Shown here piece by piece: positions 10,266-22,637 of a stretch of 64,000 nt of DNA. A program made the position numbers and the translations under genes. A model generated the notes under the pieces. It saw only the letters and a list, made by a program, of their open reading frames with translations, had not been told where the DNA came from and did no database searches. The DNA lies in assembly GCF_009730915.1 (NCBI RefSeq), contig NC_052478.1, positions 21,804,387-21,868,386 of the forward strand, written 5' to 3'. Numbering within the stretch: position 1 is the stretch's first letter; each line of letters opens with the position of its first letter. The DNA comes from Dioscorea cayenensis subsp. rotundata (Eukaryota; Streptophyta; Magnoliopsida; Dioscoreales; Dioscoreaceae).

Positions 10266-11599
10266 TTATTTTCTGAGAAGACGTTGGCTTCTAATGTTTG
10301 CTCCCTTCACTCTAAAGTTCAGTTCCTCAACATCATCATGTACATTGTCAATGGCTTCATTCTGCCTGAAATTACGATGAAAATTAATATCGAAATCAGG
10401 ATAATGAAGAACTAATAGAGTCACTTTATATCAACAAATTAGAGAAATACACAAAGATACAGAATGTTAATCTAAAAGAGAATCAAATCTGGATGATCGA
10501 GAAGAAAGTTAATGATCGTCTAAATTGATAAATTAAAGTATATAATCTAACCTCCCGATCTCAGATCCCATGTCGAGAGCCATTTCCTTCAATTGGTCGA
10601 GCACGTTGCTTAAATTGCAAAGTATGTCGTCTTGCTTGGCTTTCTCAATCTGTTAAAAAGGGAAGCGAATATGTATAAGGTGAGATTATCGACAAAGAAT
10701 CTATAGCACAGAGTGTTGTTATTAACAAGCATACCTCAACTTTTTCTAGTGCACTTGCAGGTTCAGTAGGATATTGTCGAAGACTTAACTTTCCTTTCGG
10801 ACTTGAAGATAATCCTAATTTTTCTCTTTGCTCCATGTGGCTACCCTTTCTTTTGAAAGAATCATCTGCAAATTGATTCCGAAATCAGAAAACAAAATAC
10901 TCACCACTATAAGTGCTATTGAAAAGAATTTTCTTTTTCAGATGTACCTCTAATCAAAACGGGACCTTTAATTGGTCGAGACTTCTTCGGTTTCCAAGTC
11001 TTAGAAAAGATCCCCCCAAGATTTCCTAAAAGCTTCTCCCCCTGTGATTATAAATTCATCACACTGATCATAAACATTTAAAGGGATAATAACATTTATG
11101 ATATGTTCTGATTGATAGCAGAAAACAACAGTAACAAGAGATAATGTCGAAACATGAGAGGATATACCCTGCTAAGGTCATGCTCAATGTTAGCAGCATT
11201 GAGATGAGTCCTTGTAATCTGCTCACCCTGCTGATGCAAAGTGACAAGAGTGTGTGTAGCACCCTCATGAATCTCATGTGCAATCTTCAGACAGCCGTTC
11301 AATTTTTCTGTATTTTCCTCAGCTTTGTACACAGCATAATTCTCTAGTTCTTGAGTAGACTGATTGTCTATTCCTCCAGAATCACGAAAATCATTCTTGT
11401 ATCTGTTTTTTGCATCGGCAAATCCAGAATATGATGATTCCCTTCTTTCATCTTTCTCATAACTGTACGGAGCATGCTTGAAATTGGACCTGGTTTTCGT
11501 ATCGGTTTCTGGATCAGAATCAAATGGGTTGGAATGAGAAAACCCAGGTTCAGATGAATGTTGTTTGGGAAGTGTAGGGACAGGTGTTCTTTTTGTGCC
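10266..11599 (-). CDS. SNAP33/SNAP25-like Qbc-SNARE (start unresolved)
   Basis: Minus-strand exons 11599-11168, 11041-10948, 10865-10735, 10649-10552 and 10365-10266 join in phase and encode 284 residues. The N-terminal NPFDSD motif, the Qb helix (ENYAVYKAEEN ... HQQGEQITR ... HDLSRGEKLLG), the linker KTWKPKKSRPIKGP and the Qc helix (KAKQDD ... MGSEIGRQNE ... ELNFRVKGAN) match plant SNAP33/SNAP32 throughout; zero-layer Gln is present in both helices. These proteins form SNARE complexes with plasma-membrane or cell-plate syntaxins in secretion, cytokinesis and defence. No in-frame ATG exists in the first exon listed: TAA and TAG lie just upstream. Either a short upstream coding exon was missed, or the ATG at 11613-11611 is used and one A is missing from the run at 11590-11594. 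Confidence 0.88.
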
Positions 11600-12390
11600 C
11601 TATTTTTAGACATTTTAGAGGCAGCAGAGAAGTAAACACAGGACAACACAATTATGGAAGTGAAACCTATATAAACACGATAATTCAATAGTTAGAGTGC
11701 TGAAATTGATGACTGTCAAGAACCAGAAAAGTATCAAAATGCAGAAGCAGTAAATGTATTTGTTCAGATGTGTAAGAACAGGACGATAAAAGAAAATGTA
11801 AAAACTAAACAGGTAACACAGTTAAAAAAAAATGATGCAAGTTAGCTTAGGCAATCAAAATATGGTTTTTGAGTAATCACATCTAAAGAAATATAAGCAA
11901 TCATGCTCAAAAGAAAATGCAACCATACCTCAAAATATAATATTAAGCTAAGAAAACTAAGAATAATTCCTTGCTTAATTTCCTAAGAAGACTCATCAAT
12001 GTTTTTATAAAGATTTGAGAACTTGTTTGAGCAAAATTTGACTCCAAATTGATAAACTTAATTCACAATGAAATTCAAAATAAAATTACCAAATTTGGCA
12101 CGCTTATGCAGAGGCCAAAAACTGAAATTACCAAACTATTTCTAACACTTAAAACATTATTTTAATTCTTTGAGAACTTCTAAACCTAAACCATGTCAAA
12201 TAATGATGAATATAAGAAAGCATGGCAGGGATAATTACTTAACCAAATCCTACAATTACAAATGGAGGCACAAAATGATATAACTTATTTACACAATAGA
12301 GAAATAGGATCCAAAAAGTTCAGCAAATAATAAACCTAATGTTAATGGAAAACAAGCACTGTGAATCAAGGATAACACTGAGTTGGTTCA

Positions 12391-12720
12391 CAATATAAAC
12401 ATAAAAGATCCCTAGATTGACACACAGTATTAGAAAACAAGCTTTAAATGTGCAAATACCTAACATGATCATGAAAAAGCAGTTTTAGAGGACTTCATCA
12501 CAAGAAGAACAAAAACACCAAGTTGCTTTGCAATATCAAGATAAAACACCCCTAGATTGATAAACGATATTCAAAAGCAAGGCTTTGATATACAAATACC
12601 TAACATGATCATGAAAGAGCAGTTGACTTGAGATTTAAAAAACATGATCACAAGAGCACAAACACCAAGTTGCTTCACAATATCAACATAAAAGATCCTA
12701 AGATTGACATACAGCATCTC
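12391..12720. repeat. 140-147-bp tandem repeat, about 2.3 copies
   Basis: 'caatataaacataaaagatccctagattga' style words start at 12391, 12531 and 12678, and 'taacatgatcatgaaa' occurs at 12461 and 12601, giving periods of 140 and 147 bp. The array lies inside the first intron of the SNARE gene and is moderately diverged. Confidence 0.75.
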
Positions 12721-13259
12721 ATAAGAAGTTTTGGACCTTTTGGTTTTGCATACAAGAGAAGTGATCACAAAACGCAGTTTACTAGGGATTTAGATGACAT
12801 ACATGAACACACAAGTAATTTCAGATAGCAAACAAACCAAAGGATAAATATTATTCCAACTTTTCATGATAAAGTAAAGTACTAAACATGATGAAAACTA
12901 AGAAAAATAAATCAAAATTCAACAAGCAAAGCATAAACACAACAAATCCCACAAGAACAACCATCAATTCTAAAAACCAAACTATACATCAGAATTTGGA
13001 AACGAAAATCCTTTCAATCAACAAGAAAACCACTGCAAATAAAGAAAACAAGAAACCATGACAAAAATCTGATCTTTTAAAACCCAAAAACTCATACAAA
13101 CACCCAAAAACTTCAAATCAAGCTCAAATATGCCATAAGAACCAAAAATTATATAATTCATATGGTTTACTCTCTCCAATCACCAAGAAAAAGCAATCCA
13201 AAACCCTACCTTCACTCAATCGAAAACTCCAACTCAAAACCGGAAATCAAACAAATCAT

Positions 13260-13304
13260 AGATTGGATTTATACCTAAAAATCACAGATTGGATTTATAC
13301 CTAA
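13260..13304 (-). repeat. Duplicated 19-bp word carrying a splice donor
   Basis: 'agattggatttatacctaa' occurs at 13260-13278 and again at 13286-13304, 26 bp apart. On the minus strand each copy reads ...TTAG|GTATAA, a good donor sequence, inside the likely 5' leader of the SNARE gene. Alternative leader splicing is possible. Confidence 0.5.
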
Positions 13305-13390
13305 TAGAAGAGCGAAAAGGTGAGATTTTCCCCCAATCAAACCAAGAAAACCAGAATTTTCTCCACACGCGGCGATCCACGTCAACGCGG

Positions 13391-15118
13391 GAAGGTGCTG
13401 CGACGTTGAAAAAAAAATTACTTGAAAATACAAAAAAAAAAATCTCATTTTTGTTCCCTTGAAAAATTAAAATTACTTAGAGCTCCTTCAAATAAATTAA
13501 AATTTTTCAAGGGAGTAACAAGTAAAGTTCATATATATATATATATATATTAAGGGAAGACTAGTAGATCTCAACCGTAGATCTTGAGCACTTTGATGGG
13601 ATGAATGATGTGGATTATTTTATCTTAATGGATATAATAAGATCACGGTTTCCCCAACGAGATATGACCTTCTAGAAAAACTTGGAATATATTATATATA
13701 TTTAACTTTGTCTTAATAAATTTTGAAACAGAGAAACAAAAGTCTTCTCACCCAGCGGTTCCAGAACCAGGTTATTCGTTGATTTTCTCTTATCACAGTC
13801 TGACACATGTCTCTCTTAATTATAACATAAAAAATAATAGTATGCGTGTCAAGCTTTGATAAAAGAAACAAGAAAATAATCTAATTTTTGAACCATATGA
13901 GATGACTTCAAGAAAACACCGATAATCTAGTAGTAGCTCATTGTATACTCAGTCCAATATGAATCTTTTATAAAAAGAGTCATAATCTTTTCACTCTTCC
14001 AGGGTTGTATGAAAGAAAATTTATCATTGTAAATTTATGGTCCCTGATATATTATGTTAGCCACTAGTGATAGACCTTCATTACCTCCATGTATCAACTC
14101 ATCTCACATAATAAAATTCTTTAAGGTTCATTAAACTAGTGTAACTTGTGCACCTCTGTACATGTTTCTTGCTTTTGATAGTGGTTATTGTATTTGTCAA
14201 AAATAAATTTTAAAATATAAAATATGTTAAGTGAAAAAAAAATGATATGTATATATGTGTGTTTTTCATTAATTATGAATTTATTGTTTATTAAAGTGAA
14301 ATAAAATAAATAAATAAATCTATGCATGAGTGATGAGTGAAGTAATAATGTAGGTGAGAATTGTACCGGAAGCTCTAAATAGAAACCCTTTTCAATTTAT
14401 TAGAACCTCTTCTTCTTCATGGATTTCATGCCCCTCTGTTTTAAAGCTCCATCACCTTCATTTATTATTATTTTTTTTATTATTATTATTAGTAGTATTA
14501 ATTAAGGATTTGATTTCATGTAAAAAAAACTTTAAATCAATCAAGAAAGCATTCATTTTCTTGAAACTTAGTTTTTAATAAGTTTAATTCAAAAAGATTT
14601 ATAAAATTTCTATTGCTCATGCTTTTATTGGAAACAAACAGAATATTTTTAATATTAAAATAAATTTAAAAAATAAAAATAATAATGCATGTCAACCAAT
14701 TATGATGTGTAGTTACTCGGTATTAAAAATTTTATAAATACAAATACTTTTAAAAAAATAAAAATAAAAATAGACAATACCACAAAATGTAATAACCAAC
14801 CAACAAGAGTTGGTTGGGTTTGTACCTTGCCCAGAGCCGCCCTGAACTGCCCCCTCAACTGGCGGGTCAAAAACCTGAAAATAATATATCAATTAAAATT
14901 AAATTTTAATTGGGTTCAAACAATAATGCTAATCACTAGTCAATTTTTTTTTTTTAATTTTTAATTTTATAAATGCAGTACAATAAGAAGCGTGCGCACA
15001 GCCAGGAAATAAATGTCTAGCTTGTGCGGCCTCACCTAAATGACACAAGATTTAGATTACAAGCGTACACCCACAACCAGAGACTTATTATTACCATTAT
15101 GTTTAACGTGTTTTGAAC
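13391..15118. other. Intergenic spacer left of gap 1
   Basis: AT-rich DNA without convincing genes. It has a (TA)n run at about 13532-13551 and, at 14820-15118, two GC-richer blocks (around 14825-14875 and 14985-15115) that look like eroded transposon or gene fragments. None could be assigned to a family. Confidence 0.5.
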
Positions 15119-16118
15119 NNNNNNNNNNNNNNNNNNNNNNNNNNNNNNNNNNNNNNNNNNNNNNNNNNNNNNNNNNNNNNNNNNNNNNNNNNNNNNNNNN
15201 NNNNNNNNNNNNNNNNNNNNNNNNNNNNNNNNNNNNNNNNNNNNNNNNNNNNNNNNNNNNNNNNNNNNNNNNNNNNNNNNNNNNNNNNNNNNNNNNNNNN
15301 NNNNNNNNNNNNNNNNNNNNNNNNNNNNNNNNNNNNNNNNNNNNNNNNNNNNNNNNNNNNNNNNNNNNNNNNNNNNNNNNNNNNNNNNNNNNNNNNNNNN
15401 NNNNNNNNNNNNNNNNNNNNNNNNNNNNNNNNNNNNNNNNNNNNNNNNNNNNNNNNNNNNNNNNNNNNNNNNNNNNNNNNNNNNNNNNNNNNNNNNNNNN
15501 NNNNNNNNNNNNNNNNNNNNNNNNNNNNNNNNNNNNNNNNNNNNNNNNNNNNNNNNNNNNNNNNNNNNNNNNNNNNNNNNNNNNNNNNNNNNNNNNNNNN
15601 NNNNNNNNNNNNNNNNNNNNNNNNNNNNNNNNNNNNNNNNNNNNNNNNNNNNNNNNNNNNNNNNNNNNNNNNNNNNNNNNNNNNNNNNNNNNNNNNNNNN
15701 NNNNNNNNNNNNNNNNNNNNNNNNNNNNNNNNNNNNNNNNNNNNNNNNNNNNNNNNNNNNNNNNNNNNNNNNNNNNNNNNNNNNNNNNNNNNNNNNNNNN
15801 NNNNNNNNNNNNNNNNNNNNNNNNNNNNNNNNNNNNNNNNNNNNNNNNNNNNNNNNNNNNNNNNNNNNNNNNNNNNNNNNNNNNNNNNNNNNNNNNNNNN
15901 NNNNNNNNNNNNNNNNNNNNNNNNNNNNNNNNNNNNNNNNNNNNNNNNNNNNNNNNNNNNNNNNNNNNNNNNNNNNNNNNNNNNNNNNNNNNNNNNNNNN
16001 NNNNNNNNNNNNNNNNNNNNNNNNNNNNNNNNNNNNNNNNNNNNNNNNNNNNNNNNNNNNNNNNNNNNNNNNNNNNNNNNNNNNNNNNNNNNNNNNNNNN
16101 NNNNNNNNNNNNNNNNNN
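15119..16118. other. Assembly gap 1 (1000 N)
   Basis: Exactly 1000 N, so the size is nominal. Any reading frame running through it is an artefact. Confidence 0.99.
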
Positions 16119-16600
16119 GTATAATTGTCACAATAATTAATAAAAAAATATGCAATTTTTAATAAAAAAAAAATTAATAATGCAATACTTGTATAAAATT
16201 AATAATATTATTATATAAATAATAATGAAATAATTAAGCACTTGTTTGGTCCCACCACAATTTTCATACACAACAAAGCTCAATTTTTAAAATAAAACGG
16301 TTAATTCATCTCTAATTTTATAAATTTAATATATTATTATATTTTCTCTCAAAGAAGATCATAAGGGATCACTCAAACTGATTGACCTCACTCTAATTTT
16401 GAGAAATCTCATCAACACTCATCTTGTTTTTTTTGCTCTTTTTTTTTTATCAATAAGCATACATAGTATAATTTTCACAAAGATTAAACACAATTATGCA
16501 ATTTTTAATTAAAAAAAATAACAATGCAATACCTGAATAAAATTAAATTAATAATATTATTCCAAATAAAACAATAAATTAAATAATAATAACAATAATA
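16119..16600. repeat. Direct duplication beside gap 1, offset about 347 bp
   Basis: The block starting at the gap edge (16119: gtataattgtcacaa ... tgcaatttttaat ... aatgcaatac ... aatattatt) recurs at 16466-16600 with a constant offset of 346-347 bp. The first copy is cut by the gap, so the gap probably hides more copies of a tandem array of about 347 bp. Confidence 0.7.
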
Positions 16601-16805
16601 ATTAAAAAAGTTTTTAAAAAAATCCACGTCATCATCCCTAAAAATAAGAAAAGAAGTGGGTTTCTCTTCCCATCCCTTCATCATCTCCACACACGCTTTT
16701 GACTGTCCGAGCAAAATCCGCCCAATCAAATCAAACCTAAAAATCACTTCTTTTTTTTCCCCAAATCCCTCAATTCCTCCCTCCCTCTCTCCACCTCCAC
16801 CTTCA

Positions 16806-16908
16806 ATGCCGGATGCTGCTCGCCTCCCTTGATCCCTCCTCATGCGCCCCGCCGGCGGCTGATCCATCGCCGGCGCCACGATGCAGATACGCCTCTCCCC
16901 CAGCATGA
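16806..16908 (+). promoter_or_regulatory. Upstream ORFs in the GAUT12-like leader
   Basis: Three ATGs precede the main start at 16881. The first opens an 8-codon uORF (16806-16832). The second (16813) opens a 31-codon frame that runs out of frame past the main ATG and stops at 16908. The third opens a 6-codon uORF (16842-16862). If transcription starts upstream of 16806, as the pyrimidine-rich 16745-16805 stretch suggests, these would be expected to reduce translation of the main frame. Confidence 0.5.
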
Positions 16909-19900
16909 GGAGCATCACCATCTCGGCTCCTGGAGCCGGTGCCGGTGCCGCCGGTGGTGGCTTGCTGGATTTGGCCAAGGTCAAGGTGCCCCCACCTCGC
17001 CATTTGTCCTATCGGACTCTCTTCCATACCGTCCTCATCCTCGCTTTTCTTTTGCCCTTCGTTTTCATTCTCACCGCCGTTGTCACCCTCGAGGGCGTCA
17101 ACAACTGCTCCTCTTTTGGTTAGCTTTCTCTTCTTTTTTTCTTCTCTGATCTCGTGCATTGGATCTGATGATTATTGTTTGTCTTTTCTGAATGTGAATT
17201 ATTATGTTTTTTTTTTTTGGTTTATTCTAATTGATCTGATTGGTGTTTGATAATGACAAGTTGAATGTTGATTTGGCATTGCATTGTTGGGTTAGGGAGT
17301 AGATTGCTTCATGTACTAGGTTTTTGTTTTCTTGGTTTTGACCTTGTTATGGATCAATCACACCTTTGTATTTCAATTTGTGATGGGGAATATGATTCTA
17401 GAAAGTTGGTAAATGGTAATGTACCTGCGTTTGGTTAGGTGTCTATGTATTTTTTTCACTATTGAACCCAGTGTTGTTTTGGTGAGTGTACAGTAATTTC
17501 CACACGTCTTCGCTTCTCTTCTTGGAAGTTCTAGAGGTTGTGAATAACTTGGTTGATGTAATTTATGTGATTTTCATTTAGGTAGCCATGCAACTGTGAT
17601 TATCATCTTGAATCTTGGTTCAAGATTTTGTTTTTAGCTTTGGAATAGATAATTGTCATGGGCCTGAGAATACTTGTTTGCAGTGGCAAGCTATTGTTGA
17701 TTATGATTTTAAGTTGACAGGCACTCAAAGCAGGTGTGAACAGATTAACTGGTGTCTGTAGTCTTGGATTGTACTTTGAGCCTCCATATGGCAAATAAAT
17801 GAAAATCTAGAGCCTCAAACCAAGAGATTATTTTCTCCTAGCCTTGCTTCTGGGTGTGCAGATGATAAAACTAGTGCTCCTTATTTTTTTTTTCTTGGCA
17901 TTTTCTCTCCAAAGTCCAAATCATTAATATGTTGTTTCTTTGCTTGGCCTGGGGCTGCACTTCTGGTTCTTAAAAATCAATATTAACACTGAAACAATTT
18001 CAAATTTCAATACCTTCCACATTTTTTGAGAAGTCTGAATGCGTGCTTCTGTTTTAACAAATGCTTTCTGATGTTGTTTGCTTATATGCATTTTTGTTTT
18101 GATTTTTCCTTTGAATGCCACTTTTACTCTTATTAAGTTGTCATGATATACACATTTACACATCTCCTGAGTTGTGTTTAACGTTGTTGTGCTTTTCTCC
18201 TTGCTGATAAGCCACAAGTATATATTCACCTATTCTTGTCTTATTTTCATGAGCATAATAGTGTAAAAGTGTTTGGAAATTACATGTGGGGTAAGCTTTG
18301 ACCATTTCTTATGCGGGTCATTTCCTCCAGATTGCTTAGGAAGGAGGTTGGGACCAAGGCTTCTAGGCAGGGGTGGTGATGATTCAGTGGTAATTATGTT
18401 TTTTTTTCTCCTATTCTTCACTAAACTGAGATGACATTTATTGTTATTGTCAATTACTGTCTAGACTTTTCGAAAGAATTTTGGTTTCATCTTGAGTTAC
18501 TTGATTGGTTTGCGCAGAGGCTTGTAAAGGATATATATAAGATTCTTGATCAAGTAAATTCTGAGCAAATTCCTGAAAACTTGAAGGTGCCACATTCATT
18601 CAAAGAGCTTCTTTCTGAAATGAAGAGGAACAAATTTGATGCCAAGACATTTGCAATAAGTCTGAAGGCAATGGTATGTGATTGTTTTTTTTTTTAATCT
18701 TGACTGATGTTACTTCATAGTTTAGTAATTATTATTCAGTTTATGTATTTGAATTTTGGTCCCATTGTCACAACTTATGAGTTGTAGATGGTGTAAAAAA
18801 CCAGCTACAACTTGCCTTGTTATGAGCAAGTCTCTACTGTATTATGGAAACTTTTTATTCCATATTGGCCACTTAATTCTATTAGATTGGTGAGCGACTA
18901 TTTAGGTTTATATGTTAATGTTGATTTCAGGTGAATGCTGTTAGTGATGATCTACTCATCATACTGTATGTGCTGGCCTAATATTTATGAATGCTCTGTA
19001 GTACTCGTCATTATTAACCTGCTGTCGGTGTTTTTTGAATGGTTCATCTGCTGCATGTCCAAAAGTTTCCTGTCCTCTTCTGATCTTCATTTGTCCTTTG
19101 CAGATGGAAAATATGGATAAACAGATAAAGGACTCAATATTTTCAGAACAGTTGCACAAACATTTTGCAGCAACTTCTATTCCTAAAGGCATCCATTGTT
19201 TGTCATTGCGTTTGACAGATGAATATTCATCAAATGCTCATGCACGAAAACAATTGCCATCTCCAGAATTATTGCCCTTGCTGTCTGATAACTCTTTGCA
19301 CCATTTTGTATTGGCTAGTGACAACATCCTCGCTGCCTCTGTTGTGGTCTCATCAACTGTCAAATCTTCTTTATATCCTGAGAAGATAGTGTTTCATGTT
19401 ATCACTGACAAGAAGACTTACCCAGCCATGCACTCCTGGTTTGCCTTGTATCCTCCTTCCCCAGCCATTGTTGACGTGAAGGGTGTACATCAGTTTGACT
19501 GGTTAACTAGAGAGAATGTACCTGTTATTGACGCTATAGAGAATCACCACGGTGTTAGAAGCCACTACCATGGAAATCATCTCATTGATTTCAATGTCAC
19601 TGGTAGTCCAAAGGAGTTTGCTTCAAGACTGCTAGCTAGGAGCCCAAAATATATTTCTCTTCTCAACCATCTTCGCATATATCTTCCCGAGGTAATTGAA
19701 TCCATTATGCTTTGATTCTGATCAATTTACAGAAACATCATTGCCTTATGATAATCTAGATTATTCTGAATTGACAATCAATTTGTCAATTCAGTTATCC
19801 TTACATGTCATGCATATGGAGGCACGGGGAGTGGGATGTAAGTTATTATCTGGAATTTATGTTTAAGAGTTAACAGTGTGTATCATCAACCAATCTGACA

Positions 19901-21456
19901 CTGCTATATTGTGTTGTTTCTTTACATTTTGACAACTACTAGTTAACTGAAAAAAATATGCCATGCTCAATATTGTTCTGTGTTTTTAGCTAATTAGAAT
20001 GCTCAACCATGGATTTCTTAAATATGCAAATGTTCTTCTCTGGTTGTAACTAATAGATATTATATTGCTGCAAATGGCTAATGATATGTGGTGCCCCTGC
20101 TAGTTGACACTGTGAACTTTTTTGATCTGTCTAGCTGAATTACTTCTAACTTCTATAGTTCCTGAAGGGAAGATAGTTTAGAATCACTTTGTTGTGTTTA
20201 TTTTAATGCCTGATATGATAACCAAGAAAAGAGGGCGAGATATGTTTGTTTTTATTTTTAGCTGATCAACATTATACCGACTTACATACCGCTTAATTTA
20301 TGTAAACAGCTCTTTCCAAACCTCAACAAAGTGGTCTTTCTTGATGATGATATTGTTATTCAGCGTGACCTGTCACCTCTGTGGGAAATCAATCTTTACG
20401 GAAAGGTTAATGGGGCTGTTGAGACTTGCAAAGGTGAAGATAAACGGGTAATGTCTAAGCGTTTCAAGACATATTTCAACTTCTCCCATCACCTTATATC
20501 TGAGCATTTGGACCCGGACGAGTGTGCATGGGCCTATGGGATGAATATCTTTGACTTGAGTGCATGGAGAAAGACAGACATTAGAGAGACCTACCACCGC
20601 TGGATAAAAGAGGTATACTATAATCTTGTCTCTATTGTTTCTGGTTGCTGATCTTAAAGAATTAGTTATGGAAAAAGTTTGTAACTCTTGAGTCACCTGT
20701 TAAGTTAAAAGTAAACGAAAGCAATGCATGGTCTAAAAATATATTTCTTAACCTCATTTATGTAGCGCTTTAAAATCTGATAGAGCTATGCTTGGCAATT
20801 GATGAACCAAAGCAAAATATTGTCTGCTTATCAAATTCTCATTTTTTAATTCTCCGCATAAATGTAGATTAGTTTCTTTGGTAGTCTTATTTTATTCAAA
20901 TATTGCTTCAATCAACTCTACTTAGTGGCCCAGTAATGTTTTAGAGTTATTTTTACAATATATTCCTATTTCTATAAATGAGTTCAACTGAACTTTGCTT
21001 GATGCTAATATTTTTTAATTGTCATATCCTCTGAAGCAATACTTCCCATTATCTTTCACAGAATTGTCTCTGTATTGAGCTTTTGATAACTCATCTGATT
21101 CCCTTAATATTCTCATGCATTATGATGAACACATAGTTGCTAAGGTACAACATGTTCTGTGTTTACAGAATCTCAAGTCAAACTTGACATTATGGAAACT
21201 CGGAACCCTACCGCCAGCTTTGATAGCATTCAGAGGGCATGTTCACCCCATAGATCCATTTTGGCACATGCTAGGCCTTGGCTACCAGGAAAAGACCAAT
21301 CCCGAAACTGTAAGAAAGGCTGCAGTGATCCATTACAATGGACAATGCAAGCCATGGCTAGAAATTGGTTACAAACATCTCCAACCGTTCTGGACAAAGC
21401 ATGTAAATTACTCGAATGAATTCATAAAGAACTGCCACATCTTGGAGCCTCAGTAA
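16881..21456 (+). CDS. GAUT12: GAUT12/IRX8-like GT8 glycosyltransferase
   Basis: Exons 16881-17118, 18331-18389, 18518-18673, 19104-19691, 20310-20612 and 21169-21456 join in phase with GT-AG introns and encode 543 residues, close to the family's usual 535. A type II membrane anchor lies at about 47-68 (TLFHTVLILAFLLPFVFIL). The GT8 DDD motif (VFLDDDIVI) is at about 357-364 and the HxxGxxKPW motif (HYNGQCKPW) at about 503-511. The N-terminal SPSMRSITIS and the SFD/CLGRRLGPRLLGR junction point to GAUT12/IRX8 rather than GAUT13-15. The Arabidopsis protein acts in the Golgi and is needed for glucuronoxylan and secondary-wall formation, probably through a pectic or xylan primer structure. Its leader carries upstream ORFs. 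Confidence 0.93.
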
Positions 21457-22637
21457 TAAACAAAACATGCAAGAACAAACATCGGGGAATCTTATGCTGA
21501 GCGCAGGATATAAGGACAGCAAAGACTAAGGCTATGATGAAATTTCTGCGCCTTATGTTAACAGCTCGGTTCGAATCCATGTGGGAGTTGCAGATGGTGA
21601 TACGGTATTCTTTCCATTTTGTAATATATTCGATTCAGTCCATGTTATATAGATTACTGAAGATTAGTTCTTCGGAGGCTTTGTGAGGGTCGTATTGACC
21701 CGTTTTGGCACAGAGTAGAGAAGCATTACACTGCCCATGAAATTTAGAGTTATCGTCGGTGGATCGATGAACTGTGGTAGAAGCATTACAAGGGCTGTGG
21801 TTGGATTGTTTTCAGATATTTCTAGCTCAGATACTTGCTTTGGTTTTTTGTTTTGTTCCTTTTTGGCCCATTTGTTTTTGTATTCATATGTTGATTTTAG
21901 CTGTTTTGAAGATAAATGTGAGGGGAAAACATTTTGGATATTTGTTATATCATTCATGAGATATTGGAAATGTGCAGTTGATTCTTTTATCCTTTCTGAA
22001 TGTCCTTTTTCAGCAGCCAGATATATTTTCCCATTATGTAAGTTTTCTATTTATTATGTTTATTGCTTTTCTATTTCAAGGTAATGGTGACAAACATCAA
22101 AAAAATTTAAAATTTAAAATTTGTGGACTATGATTTAGTTTTACAAGTCAAAGTAATGATATTAGCCATTCTTTATATTCAATTTCTATTTTTTTTATAA
22201 AAGCGCCAAATACTATATACATTAGGGGTGTACACATGGGCTGGGAATTAATCGTTCAATCTGCACACTTTCAGCCAGGGTTTAGTTTGTTAGTTCATAC
22301 TCACAATTGGTATTTATTAAACAGGAGCAATTAAAAGTTTAAAACACATTCTTTATTGATTTCAAAAAGAGAATGTAAATGAAAAATTCAAAGAGAAACA
22401 ACCCAATAAATATATCCACAAATCCTACTATAAGATTTTATTATCACCCTTTAATAAATGTACAATAATTTAAGAAATTTCTTCAATAAATAAACAAACT
22501 CTCCCTTCATTTACAGCAATCAACACAAAAGCCTTCAATCCCTTCATAATATATATATATATATATATATATACTCAACTTTTTCTTTTTTCTTTTGTTT
22601 ATTGTTAAGAAAACTAGAACATATATATTTATATATT
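21457..22637. other. 3' flanks between convergent genes
   Basis: Likely 3' untranslated region of the GAUT12-like gene to about 22080, then AT-rich spacer with a (TA)n run at about 22547-22573, up to the stop codon of the minus-strand calmodulin-binding-domain gene. No further gene is seen. Confidence 0.55.

Larger units (their letters stand above)
11600..13390 (-). other. 5' leader and long intron of the SNARE gene
   Basis: AT-rich intron-like sequence separates the first recognised coding exon from a probable untranslated first exon at about 13210-13390 (minus strand), which ends at a good donor (gaag|gtaggg) near 13210. CACGTC and CGCG-type words at 13364-13400 mark the likely core promoter. 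A short initiating coding exon should lie in this interval but I could not recognise one. Confidence 0.45.

Noticed and set aside
15040-16162. Long frames through the first N run
   Set aside because: They consist almost entirely of N and carry no sequence information; the same holds for the frames across 28341-29399.
19766-19794. 11-bp-arm hairpin in a GAUT12-like intron
   Set aside because: The arms are short and AT-rich; structures of this size are expected by chance in introns of this length.
21566-21581. Perfect B-box-like ggttcgaatcc in the GAUT12-like 3' flank
   Set aside because: The bases on each side do not pair as a T stem, there is no A box at the right distance and no tail, so neither a tRNA nor a SINE is supported.
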